Shown here: one piece after another, positions 57,275 through 64,000 of the stretch
Layout: every line of letters starts with the position of its first letter
Numbering within the stretch: the stretch's first letter is position 1
NCBI RefSeq assembly: GCF_014641695.1
Contig: NZ_BMIF01000004.1
Location: forward strand, 124,001-188,000
Origin: Nitratireductor aestuarii
GTDB lineage: Bacteria > Pseudomonadota > Alphaproteobacteria > Rhizobiales > Rhizobiaceae
Length of the DNA: 64,000 nt
Direction: 5' to 3'
Notes under the pieces: model-generated
What the model was told of the DNA's origin: nothing
Seen by the model: the letters and a program-made list of their open reading frames with translations, nothing else
Databases searched by the model: none
Made by a program: the position numbers and the translations under genes

Positions 57275-58237
57275 TTAAAGTTTGGTGGGATCGACCGGCG
57301 GTGTTCCGTGGGTATGGAAGGTCTCGATGGTCTTCATGCCCCAGGCCTGCCCCTTCTTGCGTTCCGTCTCCGTCCAGGTGATCGGCTGCCAGTCCGGACG
57401 CAGGATCAGTCGCGCGCCGGCATTCGCCACCTCGACGCGGTTCCCCGCAGGCTCGTAAACGTAGAGGAAGAAGGTCCCCTGGATCGCATGCTTGTGCGGC
57501 CCGGACTCGATGTGGACGCCATTCTCCAGGAAGATGTCCGCGGCGCGCAACACATCCTCGCGGCTGTCGACGGCATAGGTGATATGGTGGAACCGGCCGG
57601 AGACACCGTAGTGGTCTTCCGTGTAGGCGATGTCATAGCTCTTGTTGTTGACGGTAAACCAGCAGCCGCCAAGACGGCCATTGTCGAGCTGGATCTGTTC
57701 GGTGACGCGGCTGCCCAGCGCCTTCGTCATGAAGTCGCGGATATCGGACACGTTCTTCGCAAGCAGGTTCAGGTGGTCGATGCGGCGGACGCAGACGCCG
57801 CGTCCGTGGTAGCGCTGCGCGATATTCTTCAGCGCGGGGCGCTCTTCCGGCGGTGCGACATAGAGCCGGGTGTCGTAATAGAGTTCGAAGATGTGGTTGT
57901 CCGGATCGCGGAAGCGGTAGGCGCGGCCGTGGCTTTCATCGCCCTCGATCCAGCCAATTCCAAAGCCCATTTCCTCAATGACCTTCACGCGACGCTCAAG
58001 CGCCTCGGGTGATGAGGTGCGGTAGGCGACGTGACCCAGACCGGTGCTCTCGGAACGCGTGAGCTTCAGCGTGCAATATTCATAGTCGTCCCAGCCGCGA
58101 AGATAGGCGGACTCTTCGTTCCGCCCGCTCTCCGTCATACCGTAGACGTTGACGAAGAAGGCAAGGCTTTCCTCGAACCTGTTCGTCAGCAATTCGACAT
58201 GGCCCAGGTGGGCAACATCAAAACATGGCTCCGCCAT
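57275..58237 (-). CDS. Extradiol (catechol 2,3-type) dioxygenase, VOC family
   Basis: A 320-residue two-domain type I extradiol dioxygenase. The three expected iron ligands are His 155 (RRIDHLNLLAKN), His 217 (GRFHHITYAVDS) and Glu 269 (GNRVEVA), spaced as in catechol 2,3-dioxygenase and homoprotocatechuate 2,3-dioxygenase. The catalytic outer-sphere positions (HHITYAVDS and a nearby YEP) are also retained. It inserts O2 next to a vicinal diol, opening the ring. The start at 58237 has GGGAGGAGG; the frame to 58252 is not needed. Substrate unknown. Two hairpins separate it from purU. Confidence 0.87.
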   Translation of the reverse strand: MAEPCFDVAHLGHVELLTNRFEESLAFFVNVYGMTESGRNEESAYLRGWDDYEYCTLKLTRSESTGLGHVAYRTSSPEALERRVKVIEEMGFGIGWIEGDESHGRAYRFRDPDNHIFELYYDTRLYVAPPEERPALKNIAQRYHGRGVCVRRIDHLNLLAKNVSDIRDFMTKALGSRVTEQIQLDNGRLGGCWFTVNNKSYDIAYTEDHYGVSGRFHHITYAVDSREDVLRAADIFLENGVHIESGPHKHAIQGTFFLYVYEPAGNRVEVANAGARLILRPDWQPITWTETERKKGQAWGMKTIETFHTHGTPPVDPTKL

Positions 58238-58257
58238 AGTACCTCCTCCCAAAGGTC

Positions 58258-58327
58258 GGCGGTTGGCGCATGTCCAACCGCCCTCGTCTCCAATCCCGAA
58301 TGAACGCGGCCCCTCCCGGCCCGCGTT
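58258..58327. terminator. Hairpins between purU and dioxygenase genes
   Basis: A perfect 9-bp stem GGCGGTTGG/CCAACCGCC (58258-58282) and a 7-bp stem AACGCGG/CCGCGTT (58303-58327). On the minus strand they follow purU directly, so purU transcription probably ends or is attenuated here. Confidence 0.6.
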
Positions 58328-59181
58328 TACTCCGGGAAAACGACCGTCTTCTTGTCGTTCAGCAGAACGCGGCCATCCAAATGGTAGCGGACAGCGCGGG
58401 CAAGCACACGCCGTTCGATATCGCGGCCCTTGCGGACGAGGCCGTCCGGCGTATCGAGGTGGGTAACCCGCTCGACATCCTGCTCGATGATCGGGCCTTC
58501 ATCCAGATCGCCAGTCACGTAGTGGGCCGTCGCGCCGATCAGCTTCACGCCACGGTCGAATGCCTGATGGTAGGGCTTTGCGCCCTTGAAGCCCGGCAGG
58601 AACGAGTGGTGGATGTTGATGCAGCGGCCGTAGAGGTCGGTTGCCAGCTCATCCGACAGAACCTGCATATAGCGGGCGAGCACAACGAGATCGGTACCGG
58701 TCTCTTCGATCACGCCGCGCAGTTGCTGCTCCTGCTCCCGCTTGGTTTCCTTGGTAATCGGCAGGTGCCAGAATGGCAGATCACCCAGCATCAGATTGCT
58801 GTAGGTCTCACGCGGATAGTTCGACACGATGCCCGCAATATCCATCGCGAGCTCGCCTGCACGCCAGCGGTAGAGCAGATCAACCAGGCAATGGTCGAAG
58901 CGCGAAACCAGAATGAGCACCTTGCTGTGCTGCGTCTGGTCGCGCAGCGTCCAGTCCATGTCGAAGCGCTCCATGACCGGCGCCAGAGCACCCTTGGCCG
59001 AGTCGACCGAGACATTGGCCGGCGCCTTGAAGACAATCCGGTTGAAATACTTGCCGGTGATCGTGTCGCCGAACTGCTGGAGATCCTGGATGTCGCCGCC
59101 CAGATTGAAAATCGTGGTCGAAAGCGCCGAAACGATCCCGGGCCGGTCAACACAATGAGCCGTCAGTACAAAAGACCGCAT
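58327..59181 (-). CDS. purU: Formyltetrahydrofolate deformylase
   Basis: A 284-residue enzyme: N-terminal ACT regulatory domain ([21 protein letters not shown]) and a C-terminal formyltransferase fold with [19 protein letters not shown] and [20 protein letters not shown]. It hydrolyses 10-formyl-THF to formate and free THF. The ATG at 59181 gives MRSFVLT; an in-frame ATG at 59217 would overlap the metF end. In this operon, after LigM and MetF, it would regenerate THF and release the methyl-derived carbon as formate, rather than serve purine synthesis. Confidence 0.92.
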   Translation of the reverse strand: MRSFVLTAHCVDRPGIVSALSTTIFNLGGDIQDLQQFGDTITGKYFNRIVFKAPANVSVDSAKGALAPVMERFDMDWTLRDQTQHSKVLILVSRFDHCLVDLLYRWRAGELAMDIAGIVSNYPRETYSNLMLGDLPFWHLPITKETKREQEQQLRGVIEETGTDLVVLARYMQVLSDELATDLYGRCINIHHSFLPGFKGAKPYHQAFDRGVKLIGATAHYVTGDLDEGPIIEQDVERVTHLDTPDGLVRKGRDIERRVLARAVRYHLDGRVLLNDKKTVVFPE

Positions 59182-59203
59182 TTCCCTATCCAATTCACTG
59201 AAT

Positions 59204-60082
59204 CTATTCTGCGGCATTCCTTATCCATTCTGCAGTCTTCTTGACACCACCAAATGGATAAAAATGAAGCGTCACATCGCCGTGCCTGGCGGGGTCGAGC
59301 GAAGCTGCCAGTTCTTCCACCATCCGGTCAGGACCGGCGGTGCTGAGCAGGTTCAAGATCGACGCACCATATTTGCTGATCACCTTGGCGGAAGCCTCGA
59401 CGCCGCAACGGCTTGCGTAACGGAGCAGTGTGCGGACGCTTGCCGGACCGGCGATGCCGAGGCGAACGCGGGCCTCCACGCCTTCACCACGAAGCTGCTC
59501 CAGCCAGCTCAAGACCGGCTCGGAGTCGAAACCGAACTGCGTGGTGATATCCACCTCCTGGCCAAATTCCTTCAGGGCGGTGATCTTGTCCTTCAGCGCC
59601 TGCCAAAGCTTGTCCTGCGGAATGTCCGGATGACCTTCAGGGTAGCCCGAGATGCCCACGCGGCGGATTCCGTGTTTTGCCAAGAGACCGCTGCGGATGA
59701 TGCTCAGCGCATCCTCATACGGCCCCTGCGGCTGAGGCAGGTCGCCGGCCACCACGAAGGCACGCTTCACGCCCGCCTCGCTCAGATGCGCGAGGAACGT
59801 GTCCAGCTCCTCCTCGGAATGGAGGCGTCTGGCCGAGACATGAGATACAGGGTCGAAGCCCAGCCGCTTCACGGCAGCAGCCGCAACAACGCGGGATTCC
59901 GGTTCTTCACCGGGCAGGAAGGTGACCGATACCGCCGTGCCGGGCGTAATGAAGGGCGCGGCCTCAGTCAGTTCGTTGACTTCCTTGGCCGTGACCTCAA
60001 GCGAATAGCCCTGCAGCAACTCGCGCATGCGAGACTGCGTCGGGCCATCCTTCTCCACCGTGTTTCGTTCAAATAGAGCCAA
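59204..60082 (-). CDS. metF: Methylenetetrahydrofolate reductase-like protein
   Basis: A 292-residue FAD-dependent TIM-barrel enzyme of the MTHFR family ([60 protein letters not shown]), shorter than the usual ~300-residue enzyme but complete. Start TTG at 60082 is chosen: AAGGAGG lies five bases upstream, and the ATG at 60106 would place this site inside the gene. In a demethylation operon it would run oxidatively, turning 5-methyl-THF into 5,10-methylene-THF. Its stop lies 22 bases before purU. Confidence 0.88.
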   Translation of the reverse strand: MALFERNTVEKDGPTQSRMRELLQGYSLEVTAKEVNELTEAAPFITPGTAVSVTFLPGEEPESRVVAAAAVKRLGFDPVSHVSARRLHSEEELDTFLAHLSEAGVKRAFVVAGDLPQPQGPYEDALSIIRSGLLAKHGIRRVGISGYPEGHPDIPQDKLWQALKDKITALKEFGQEVDITTQFGFDSEPVLSWLEQLRGEGVEARVRLGIAGPASVRTLLRYASRCGVEASAKVISKYGASILNLLSTAGPDRMVEELAASLDPARHGDVTLHFYPFGGVKKTAEWIRNAAE

Positions 60083-60212
60083 ATGAGCCTCCTTGAAGGC
60101 GCGCAAGATCGCTCCGCACCACCTAAGTAGTATCAGGTCCGCAGTTCCGGGCGGGGAAATTGCCCTGGTACTGCCTCAACCAACTCGATCCTGGAGAACC
60201 GATCCGGACGGA

Positions 60213-61622
60213 TCAGACGGTCGCGCCCTTGGCACGCCAGCCGCCTTCCGTGTAAACCTTGCGCACCACCTCTACATAGGGCACGGGGCTTACCGTTGCA
60301 CGGATCTCCATCTGTGCATGCGGTTCGACGGCAGGCTTGGTCGTGCCGCCACCTTCCTCGCCCCAGATCAATGTAACGGGCGTGCCAGGCTCGGCCGCCT
60401 CGGCATCCAGAACCGCGAGGGTCAGCATCTTTCGTTCGTTGGAGCTGTAGCCGATCCAGGTGGAAATACCGACGCTATCGCCCTGTTCCGATACGACCTT
60501 GTCGTATGGGTGCATCGAGTAGACGGCCGACGGGAATTCCATGAACTTGCCGCGTTCGCTCGCCTTGCCGAACTGGGAAGCGATGACGCGCTGCACGTCA
60601 GCATCTTCAAGCGCGAGCGTTACCTTCTTGCGGTGCGGCTCCTTCGCGCGGCTTTCCAGCGCCTCGCGGCCGATGAAGTCGTGGTCGAACTTGACCATGT
60701 GGCCGTAGCCCAGATCCCACGGCGTGAAATAGTAGTCCTCGATATTATCCGAGACGAAGCTGCCGCCGATGGAAGCATTGGCCTCGTAGCTGTTTGCCGT
60801 GAGCCACTCACGATAGGGCTTCATCTTCTCGCCGGTATAGACCGCTGGAAGCGGCGACGGGATCCAGCCGGATTCCAGCGTGTTCGACGAATAGGCGCGG
60901 CCGCCCACCTGACGCAGGCCGAATTCCTCGCCAGCGCGGACAACGGCTTCGCGTACTGCTTCACCATCGGCCCAGGGGCCAAACAACTCAAAGCCTGGCT
61001 GGCCGGCCATGCCGTGGCGCAGTGCCCTCACCTCCTTGCCGGCGATGGACATGTGAGTCATGTTGAAGAACTTGAGTTCCGGCGCCGGCTTGCCGGTGAC
61101 CTTCTCGATCACCTTCATCGCGTTCGGGCCCTGCACCTGGAACCGGTAGGACTTGCGGTTGAACGGATCGGGCCGTGCGGCAGACCGCTCATCGAGCTCG
61201 CAGGAGACGTTCCAGTCGCCAGTCTCCGCATGGTAGCGCACCCAGTTCAGAACCGGAATGCGGCCCACCATGTTGAAGGTGTTCTCAGCAAGATAGAACA
61301 GGATCACGTCGCCGATGACGTAACCGTCATAGTTGACGGGCACGAACTGCTTGGCCTTGTCCACGGTGAAATTGTTGAAGGTATTGATGCCGAGATAGGT
61401 GAGCAGCTTCAGCGCATCCGGTCCATGAACGAGCAGGTCGGCCATGTGGTAGGACTGGTTGAAGAGCACACAGGTATTCTGCCAGGCCCATTGCTCATCG
61501 CGCCAGTTGGTGAATTCCGCCGGAACACCGGGATAGACATTCGGTCCCGTCTGCTGGTTCCGCAGAAGGTGAACCGGATCTCCGTGTTCTCGTAGCACTT
61601 GCTCAAGCGATCTGACTGACAT
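60213..61622 (-). CDS. ligM: LigM-type tetrahydrofolate-dependent aromatic O-demethylase (GcvT family)
   Basis: A 469-residue GcvT-fold methyltransferase, matching the size of LigM (about 470), not GcvT or DmdA (about 370). Segments seen in LigM are present in order: EFTNWRDEQWAWQN, AKQFVPVNYDGYVIGD, LKFFNMTHMSIAGKEVRALRHGMAG, SNTLESGWIPSPLPAVYTGEKMK, NIEDYYFTPWDLGYGHMVKFDHDFIGREAL and WGEEGGGTTKPAVEPH. It transfers the O-methyl group of vanillate- or 3-O-methylgallate-like aromatics to THF. Start ATG at 61622 has GGAGG nine bases upstream. MetF and PurU follow downstream. The exact aromatic substrate is not shown. Confidence 0.9.
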   Translation of the reverse strand: MSVRSLEQVLREHGDPVHLLRNQQTGPNVYPGVPAEFTNWRDEQWAWQNTCVLFNQSYHMADLLVHGPDALKLLTYLGINTFNNFTVDKAKQFVPVNYDGYVIGDVILFYLAENTFNMVGRIPVLNWVRYHAETGDWNVSCELDERSAARPDPFNRKSYRFQVQGPNAMKVIEKVTGKPAPELKFFNMTHMSIAGKEVRALRHGMAGQPGFELFGPWADGEAVREAVVRAGEEFGLRQVGGRAYSSNTLESGWIPSPLPAVYTGEKMKPYREWLTANSYEANASIGGSFVSDNIEDYYFTPWDLGYGHMVKFDHDFIGREALESRAKEPHRKKVTLALEDADVQRVIASQFGKASERGKFMEFPSAVYSMHPYDKVVSEQGDSVGISTWIGYSSNERKMLTLAVLDAEAAEPGTPVTLIWGEEGGGTTKPAVEPHAQMEIRATVSPVPYVEVVRKVYTEGGWRAKGATV

Positions 61623-61798
61623 GGCGACATTCCTCCGCTGCCGTAACACGCGAACCAGCCCCTCAACATATCGCGAGCTCTCCTCAGCCCGGGACGCGCG
61701 TCATCCGTTGTGGATACATGAAGCAGCGATTTTCGCGCATTGTCAAGAAAAACGGCAGGAAATTCCGTGTTTATGTATACATCTCCAAGGTAGAAGCT

Positions 61799-62551
61799 TT
61801 AGAGGGGCAGGAAGGCGTTCAAGGCGCTGTTGACCGCGCTCTGTGCCTCCACGTGGGGCATGTGCCCGACATCTTCGAGAAGCAACGCCTTGCTTCGCAA
61901 GGCCTGAAGGCGAACGTGATCCGGCGCGTTGATGCCATCTTCCGCACCCCAGATGACGAGCAGCTGATCCGTCGAAGGCATTGGGGGTGGAGGTGCTGCA
62001 AGAATGCCGCGCGCGATATTGCGCAGCGCCTCTCTCCGACCGGGACGCTCCAGCATGTTCAAGACATGGGCCACCATCTGCGGCTTGATGAGTCGCTCCC
62101 GCTTCACGAGGCGGTGGAGCAGACGTTCCGCCTCCTCTGGCGTCCGCAGTTCGGGCAAAGCCTCAACGAAGGAATGGTCGATCGAGGTTCCCCAGCCGCC
62201 GGGCGCGATCACGGCGATATGGGAGATATCGTCCGGCAGCAGCTTCGCGAGATGCAGGGAGGTCGTTGCACCAAGCGAATGCCCGATGACCGAGAACGGG
62301 CGCGGAAGCTCAGCTATTGCCTCAGCCACAGCTCGAGCGAGGATCTCCGGCGAGACTTCGCCCACATCGTTTTCCGCATCACCATGCCCCGGCAGTTCGA
62401 TCGCCCAGACACGATGCCGTCCGAACAGCTTAAGCGCGGTCGCGACCCAGGAGTGTCGGTCCGAACCAAAACCGTGAATGAGAAGAACAGGCGAACCCTG
62501 GTTTCCACCGAGGTGGAACAGCTTCGCCGGGCTGATTGCTGGTGATGTCAT
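61799..62551 (-). CDS. Alpha/beta hydrolase, possible meta-cleavage product hydrolase
   Basis: A 250-residue alpha/beta hydrolase with the oxyanion stretch LIHGFGSDRHSW, nucleophile elbow GHSLGATTS, acid in WGAEDGINAPD and catalytic His in VGHMPHVE. The start is chosen at the ATG 62551 with CGGA upstream. The family includes 2-hydroxymuconic semialdehyde-type C-C hydrolases and many esterases, so the assignment to ring-cleavage product hydrolysis rests on the neighbouring extradiol dioxygenase. It starts the minus-strand run hydrolase, ligM, metF, purU. Confidence 0.75.
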   Translation of the reverse strand: MTSPAISPAKLFHLGGNQGSPVLLIHGFGSDRHSWVATALKLFGRHRVWAIELPGHGDAENDVGEVSPEILARAVAEAIAELPRPFSVIGHSLGATTSLHLAKLLPDDISHIAVIAPGGWGTSIDHSFVEALPELRTPEEAERLLHRLVKRERLIKPQMVAHVLNMLERPGRREALRNIARGILAAPPPPMPSTDQLLVIWGAEDGINAPDHVRLQALRSKALLLEDVGHMPHVEAQSAVNSALNAFLPL

Positions 62552-62780
62552 GTGATGCATTCCGGGAGGATAATGCGCCGGGTATCGGCTCGTACAAAGC
62601 AACTGTCAATCTGACGGGATCTGCGACCGGAGGGCGAAAAAATGAGCAGCCGCGCACGCGCGTGTTGCTCCTCAAATGTGCACTCAAAAATAATGCACAT
62701 TTGGTGTGCAATTCCGCTTGCTAAAGCTCGCACGGAATGCTGATATCCGCTCCATAATAAGAACCTTCGAGGGGCTTTCA

Positions 62781-63821
62781 ATGCTAAAGAGACACTTCCT
62801 TTCCCTGATGGCGGCAAGCGTTGTCGCCGGATACAGCCTTTTTGCCGCAGAACCGGCTTCCGCGCAGGCGGCGCCGACCAAGATTGCCTTCACGCTGGAC
62901 TGGCGTTTTGAAGGTCCGGCGGCTGGCTTCTTCATGGCCCAGGACAATGGTTACTTCGCCGAGGAAGGCCTGGAAGTCCAGATCGACACCGGCGCAGGCT
63001 CGGTTGAAGTCATTCCCCGTGTGGCCACCGGCACCTACCAGATGGGCTTCGGCGACATCAACTCGCTGATCAAGTTCCTCGACCAGGATCCCACCCAGAA
63101 GGTCAAGGCCATCATGATGATCTATGATGTGCCAACCTTCTCCGTCGTGGGCCGCAAGTCGCTCGGCATCACCAGCGATCCGAAGTCGCTGGAAGGCAAG
63201 AAGCTCGGCGCGCCTACGGGTGACGGCGCCTACGCGCAGTGGCCGGCTTTCGTGAAGGCTGCCAACATCGACACCAGCAACATCACGCTGGAAGGTGTGG
63301 GCTTCCCTGTTCGCGAGCCGATGCTGGCTGAGGGCAAGGTGGATGCGGTGTTCGGCTTCGCCTTCTCCGTGATCCTGAACCTGAAGGCACAGGGCGTGGC
63401 CGATGAAGACATCGTGCCGATCCTTATGGCCGAGAACGGTCTCGACCTCTATGGCAACGCGATCATGGTCAACAAGGACTTCGCCGAAGCCAATCCGGAA
63501 ATCGTGAAAGGCTTCGTTCGGGCGCTCGCCAAGGGTTTCCGCGATGCCGTGAAGGACCCGAAGGCCGGTGCAGAGGCCGTCGTGCAGCGCAACGACATTC
63601 TTGATGTAGCCGTCGAGACGGAGCGCCTCGAGATGGCCAACAACATGAACATCAACACGGCCTATGTGAAGGAAAACGGCATCGGTGGCATCGATAACGA
63701 GCGCATGACGCGCGCCATCGAGCAGCTGACCGTTTCCATGGGCCTCACGGGCAAGGTCAAGCCTGAGGACGTGTTTGACGCGCAGTACCTGCCCCCTGCG
63801 GAAGAGCGCAAGCTCCAGTAA
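62781..63821 (+). CDS. ABC transporter substrate-binding protein, SsuA/NMT1 type
   Basis: A 346-residue exported binding protein: Sec signal in residues 1-28 (FLSLMAASVVAGYSLFAAEPASAQA) and mature start TKIAFTLDWRFEGPAAGFFMAQDNGYFAEEGLEVQID, the family pattern. ATG at 62781 has GAGGGG upstream; the open frame to 62706 is non-coding. It is divergent from the hydrolase gene and followed by a hairpin and the start of an ATPase gene. Ligand unknown; its position beside the aromatic module suggests a related compound. Confidence 0.9.
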   Translation: MLKRHFLSLMAASVVAGYSLFAAEPASAQAAPTKIAFTLDWRFEGPAAGFFMAQDNGYFAEEGLEVQIDTGAGSVEVIPRVATGTYQMGFGDINSLIKFLDQDPTQKVKAIMMIYDVPTFSVVGRKSLGITSDPKSLEGKKLGAPTGDGAYAQWPAFVKAANIDTSNITLEGVGFPVREPMLAEGKVDAVFGFAFSVILNLKAQGVADEDIVPILMAENGLDLYGNAIMVNKDFAEANPEIVKGFVRALAKGFRDAVKDPKAGAEAVVQRNDILDVAVETERLEMANNMNINTAYVKENGIGGIDNERMTRAIEQLTVSMGLTGKVKPEDVFDAQYLPPAEERKLQ

Positions 63822-63838
63822 CAATAGCAACCAAGGCG

Positions 63839-63868
63839 AACCCCGACATGCACGTGCCGGGGTTTGTT
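63839..63868 (+). terminator. Hairpin between binding protein and ATPase genes
   Basis: The stem AACCCCG/CGGGGTT is followed by TGTTGTTT. It lies between the binding protein and ATPase genes, like the hairpins at 18119 and 40040, and probably attenuates read-through. Confidence 0.6.
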
Positions 63869-63889
63869 GTTTCCAAGTACAGGGGTGAA

Positions 63890-64000
63890 ATGTCTGATCC
63901 ATTCGTTCAAATCGACAGGGTCGACCTGCGGTATGGCGGCGCCGGTGGCGTGCTGGCCGTCTCGGACCTGACGCTCTCCGTCAACAAAGGCGAGTTTGCT
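63890..64000 (+). CDS. ABC transporter ATP-binding protein, start only
   Basis: The first 37 codons of an ATPase gene: ATG preceded by AGGGGTGAA, then QIDRVDLRYGGAGGVLAVSDLTLSVNKGEFA, the N-terminal beta strands of a TauB/SsuB-like ATPase before Walker A. The rest lies beyond the window. It presumably forms a transporter with the preceding binding protein. Confidence 0.8.
   Translation, partial: MSDPFVQIDRVDLRYGGAGGVLAVSDLTLSVNKGEFA

Noticed and set aside
60213-61622. Glycine cleavage T protein or DMSP demethylase
   Set aside because: The length (469 residues), the LigM-specific segments, and the lack of gcvH/gcvP neighbours favour a LigM-type O-demethylase.

Overview
The window reads as chromosomal or megaplasmid DNA of an alphaproteobacterium, most likely a member of the Rhizobiaceae. 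Reasons: GC-rich coding with strong GC bias at third codon positions; copies of a ~100-bp intergenic repeat of the rhizobial RIME type (7100-7200, 46018-46120 and a divergent copy at 45772-45870); a BioY-PccB-PccA-methylmalonyl-CoA mutase operon facing a PccR/ScfR-type regulator; and many ABC uptake systems. No rRNA, tRNA, phage, IS or CRISPR feature was found.

Layout. 0-6 kb: a branched-chain-amino-acid-type (HAAT) ABC transporter, with a LivM-LivG fusion, LivH and LivF, next to a hot-dog thioesterase cut by the window edge, a TIM-barrel isomerase-like protein and a divergent binding protein. 6-15 kb: enoyl-CoA hydratase, then the propionyl-CoA to succinyl-CoA operon (bioY, pccB, pccA, methylmalonyl-CoA mutase) and its divergent regulator. 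15-20 kb: a RidA-like protein, an AbrB-type membrane protein and a Tat-exported nitrate/sulfonate/taurine-type ABC transporter. 20.8-28.5 kb: an unusual type I secretion locus, in which a 580-residue Gly-rich protein and a 660-residue repeat protein precede a PrtD-like ABC exporter with a ~230-residue Pro/Ala-rich N-terminal extension and an HlyD-like adaptor. 28.6-35.5 kb: split permease halves, Lrp/AsnC with DadA, a lytic transglycosylase, a 794-residue Ig-like protein with 69-residue tandem repeats, and a YbaN-like protein.

35.6-45.7 kb is a hydroxycinnamate (ferulate/p-coumarate) module: a MarR regulator and crotonase diverge from a feruloyl-CoA synthase, which is followed by a complete HAAT transporter, again with a LivM-LivG fusion. 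The glutathione-dependent formaldehyde oxidation pair (FrmA/AdhC, FghA) lies next to it. 46-54.8 kb: an HpaR-like MarR, two tandem DMT exporters, a VOC protein, and a TetR-controlled RND efflux pair. 54.9-64 kb is a second aromatic module: an amidohydrolase of the decarboxylase class, a MarR paralogous to the ferulate-module regulator, an SDR, a type I extradiol dioxygenase, PurU, MetF, a LigM-type tetrahydrofolate-dependent aromatic O-demethylase, an alpha/beta hydrolase, and the start of another NMT1/SsuA-type ABC transporter.

Taken together, the two aromatic modules suggest uptake and side-chain shortening of methoxylated hydroxycinnamates, then THF-dependent O-demethylation and extradiol ring cleavage. 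The methyl carbon would leave as formate through MetF and PurU, and any free formaldehyde through FrmA and FghA. The least familiar system is the type I secretion locus with its two low-complexity or repetitive candidate substrates.
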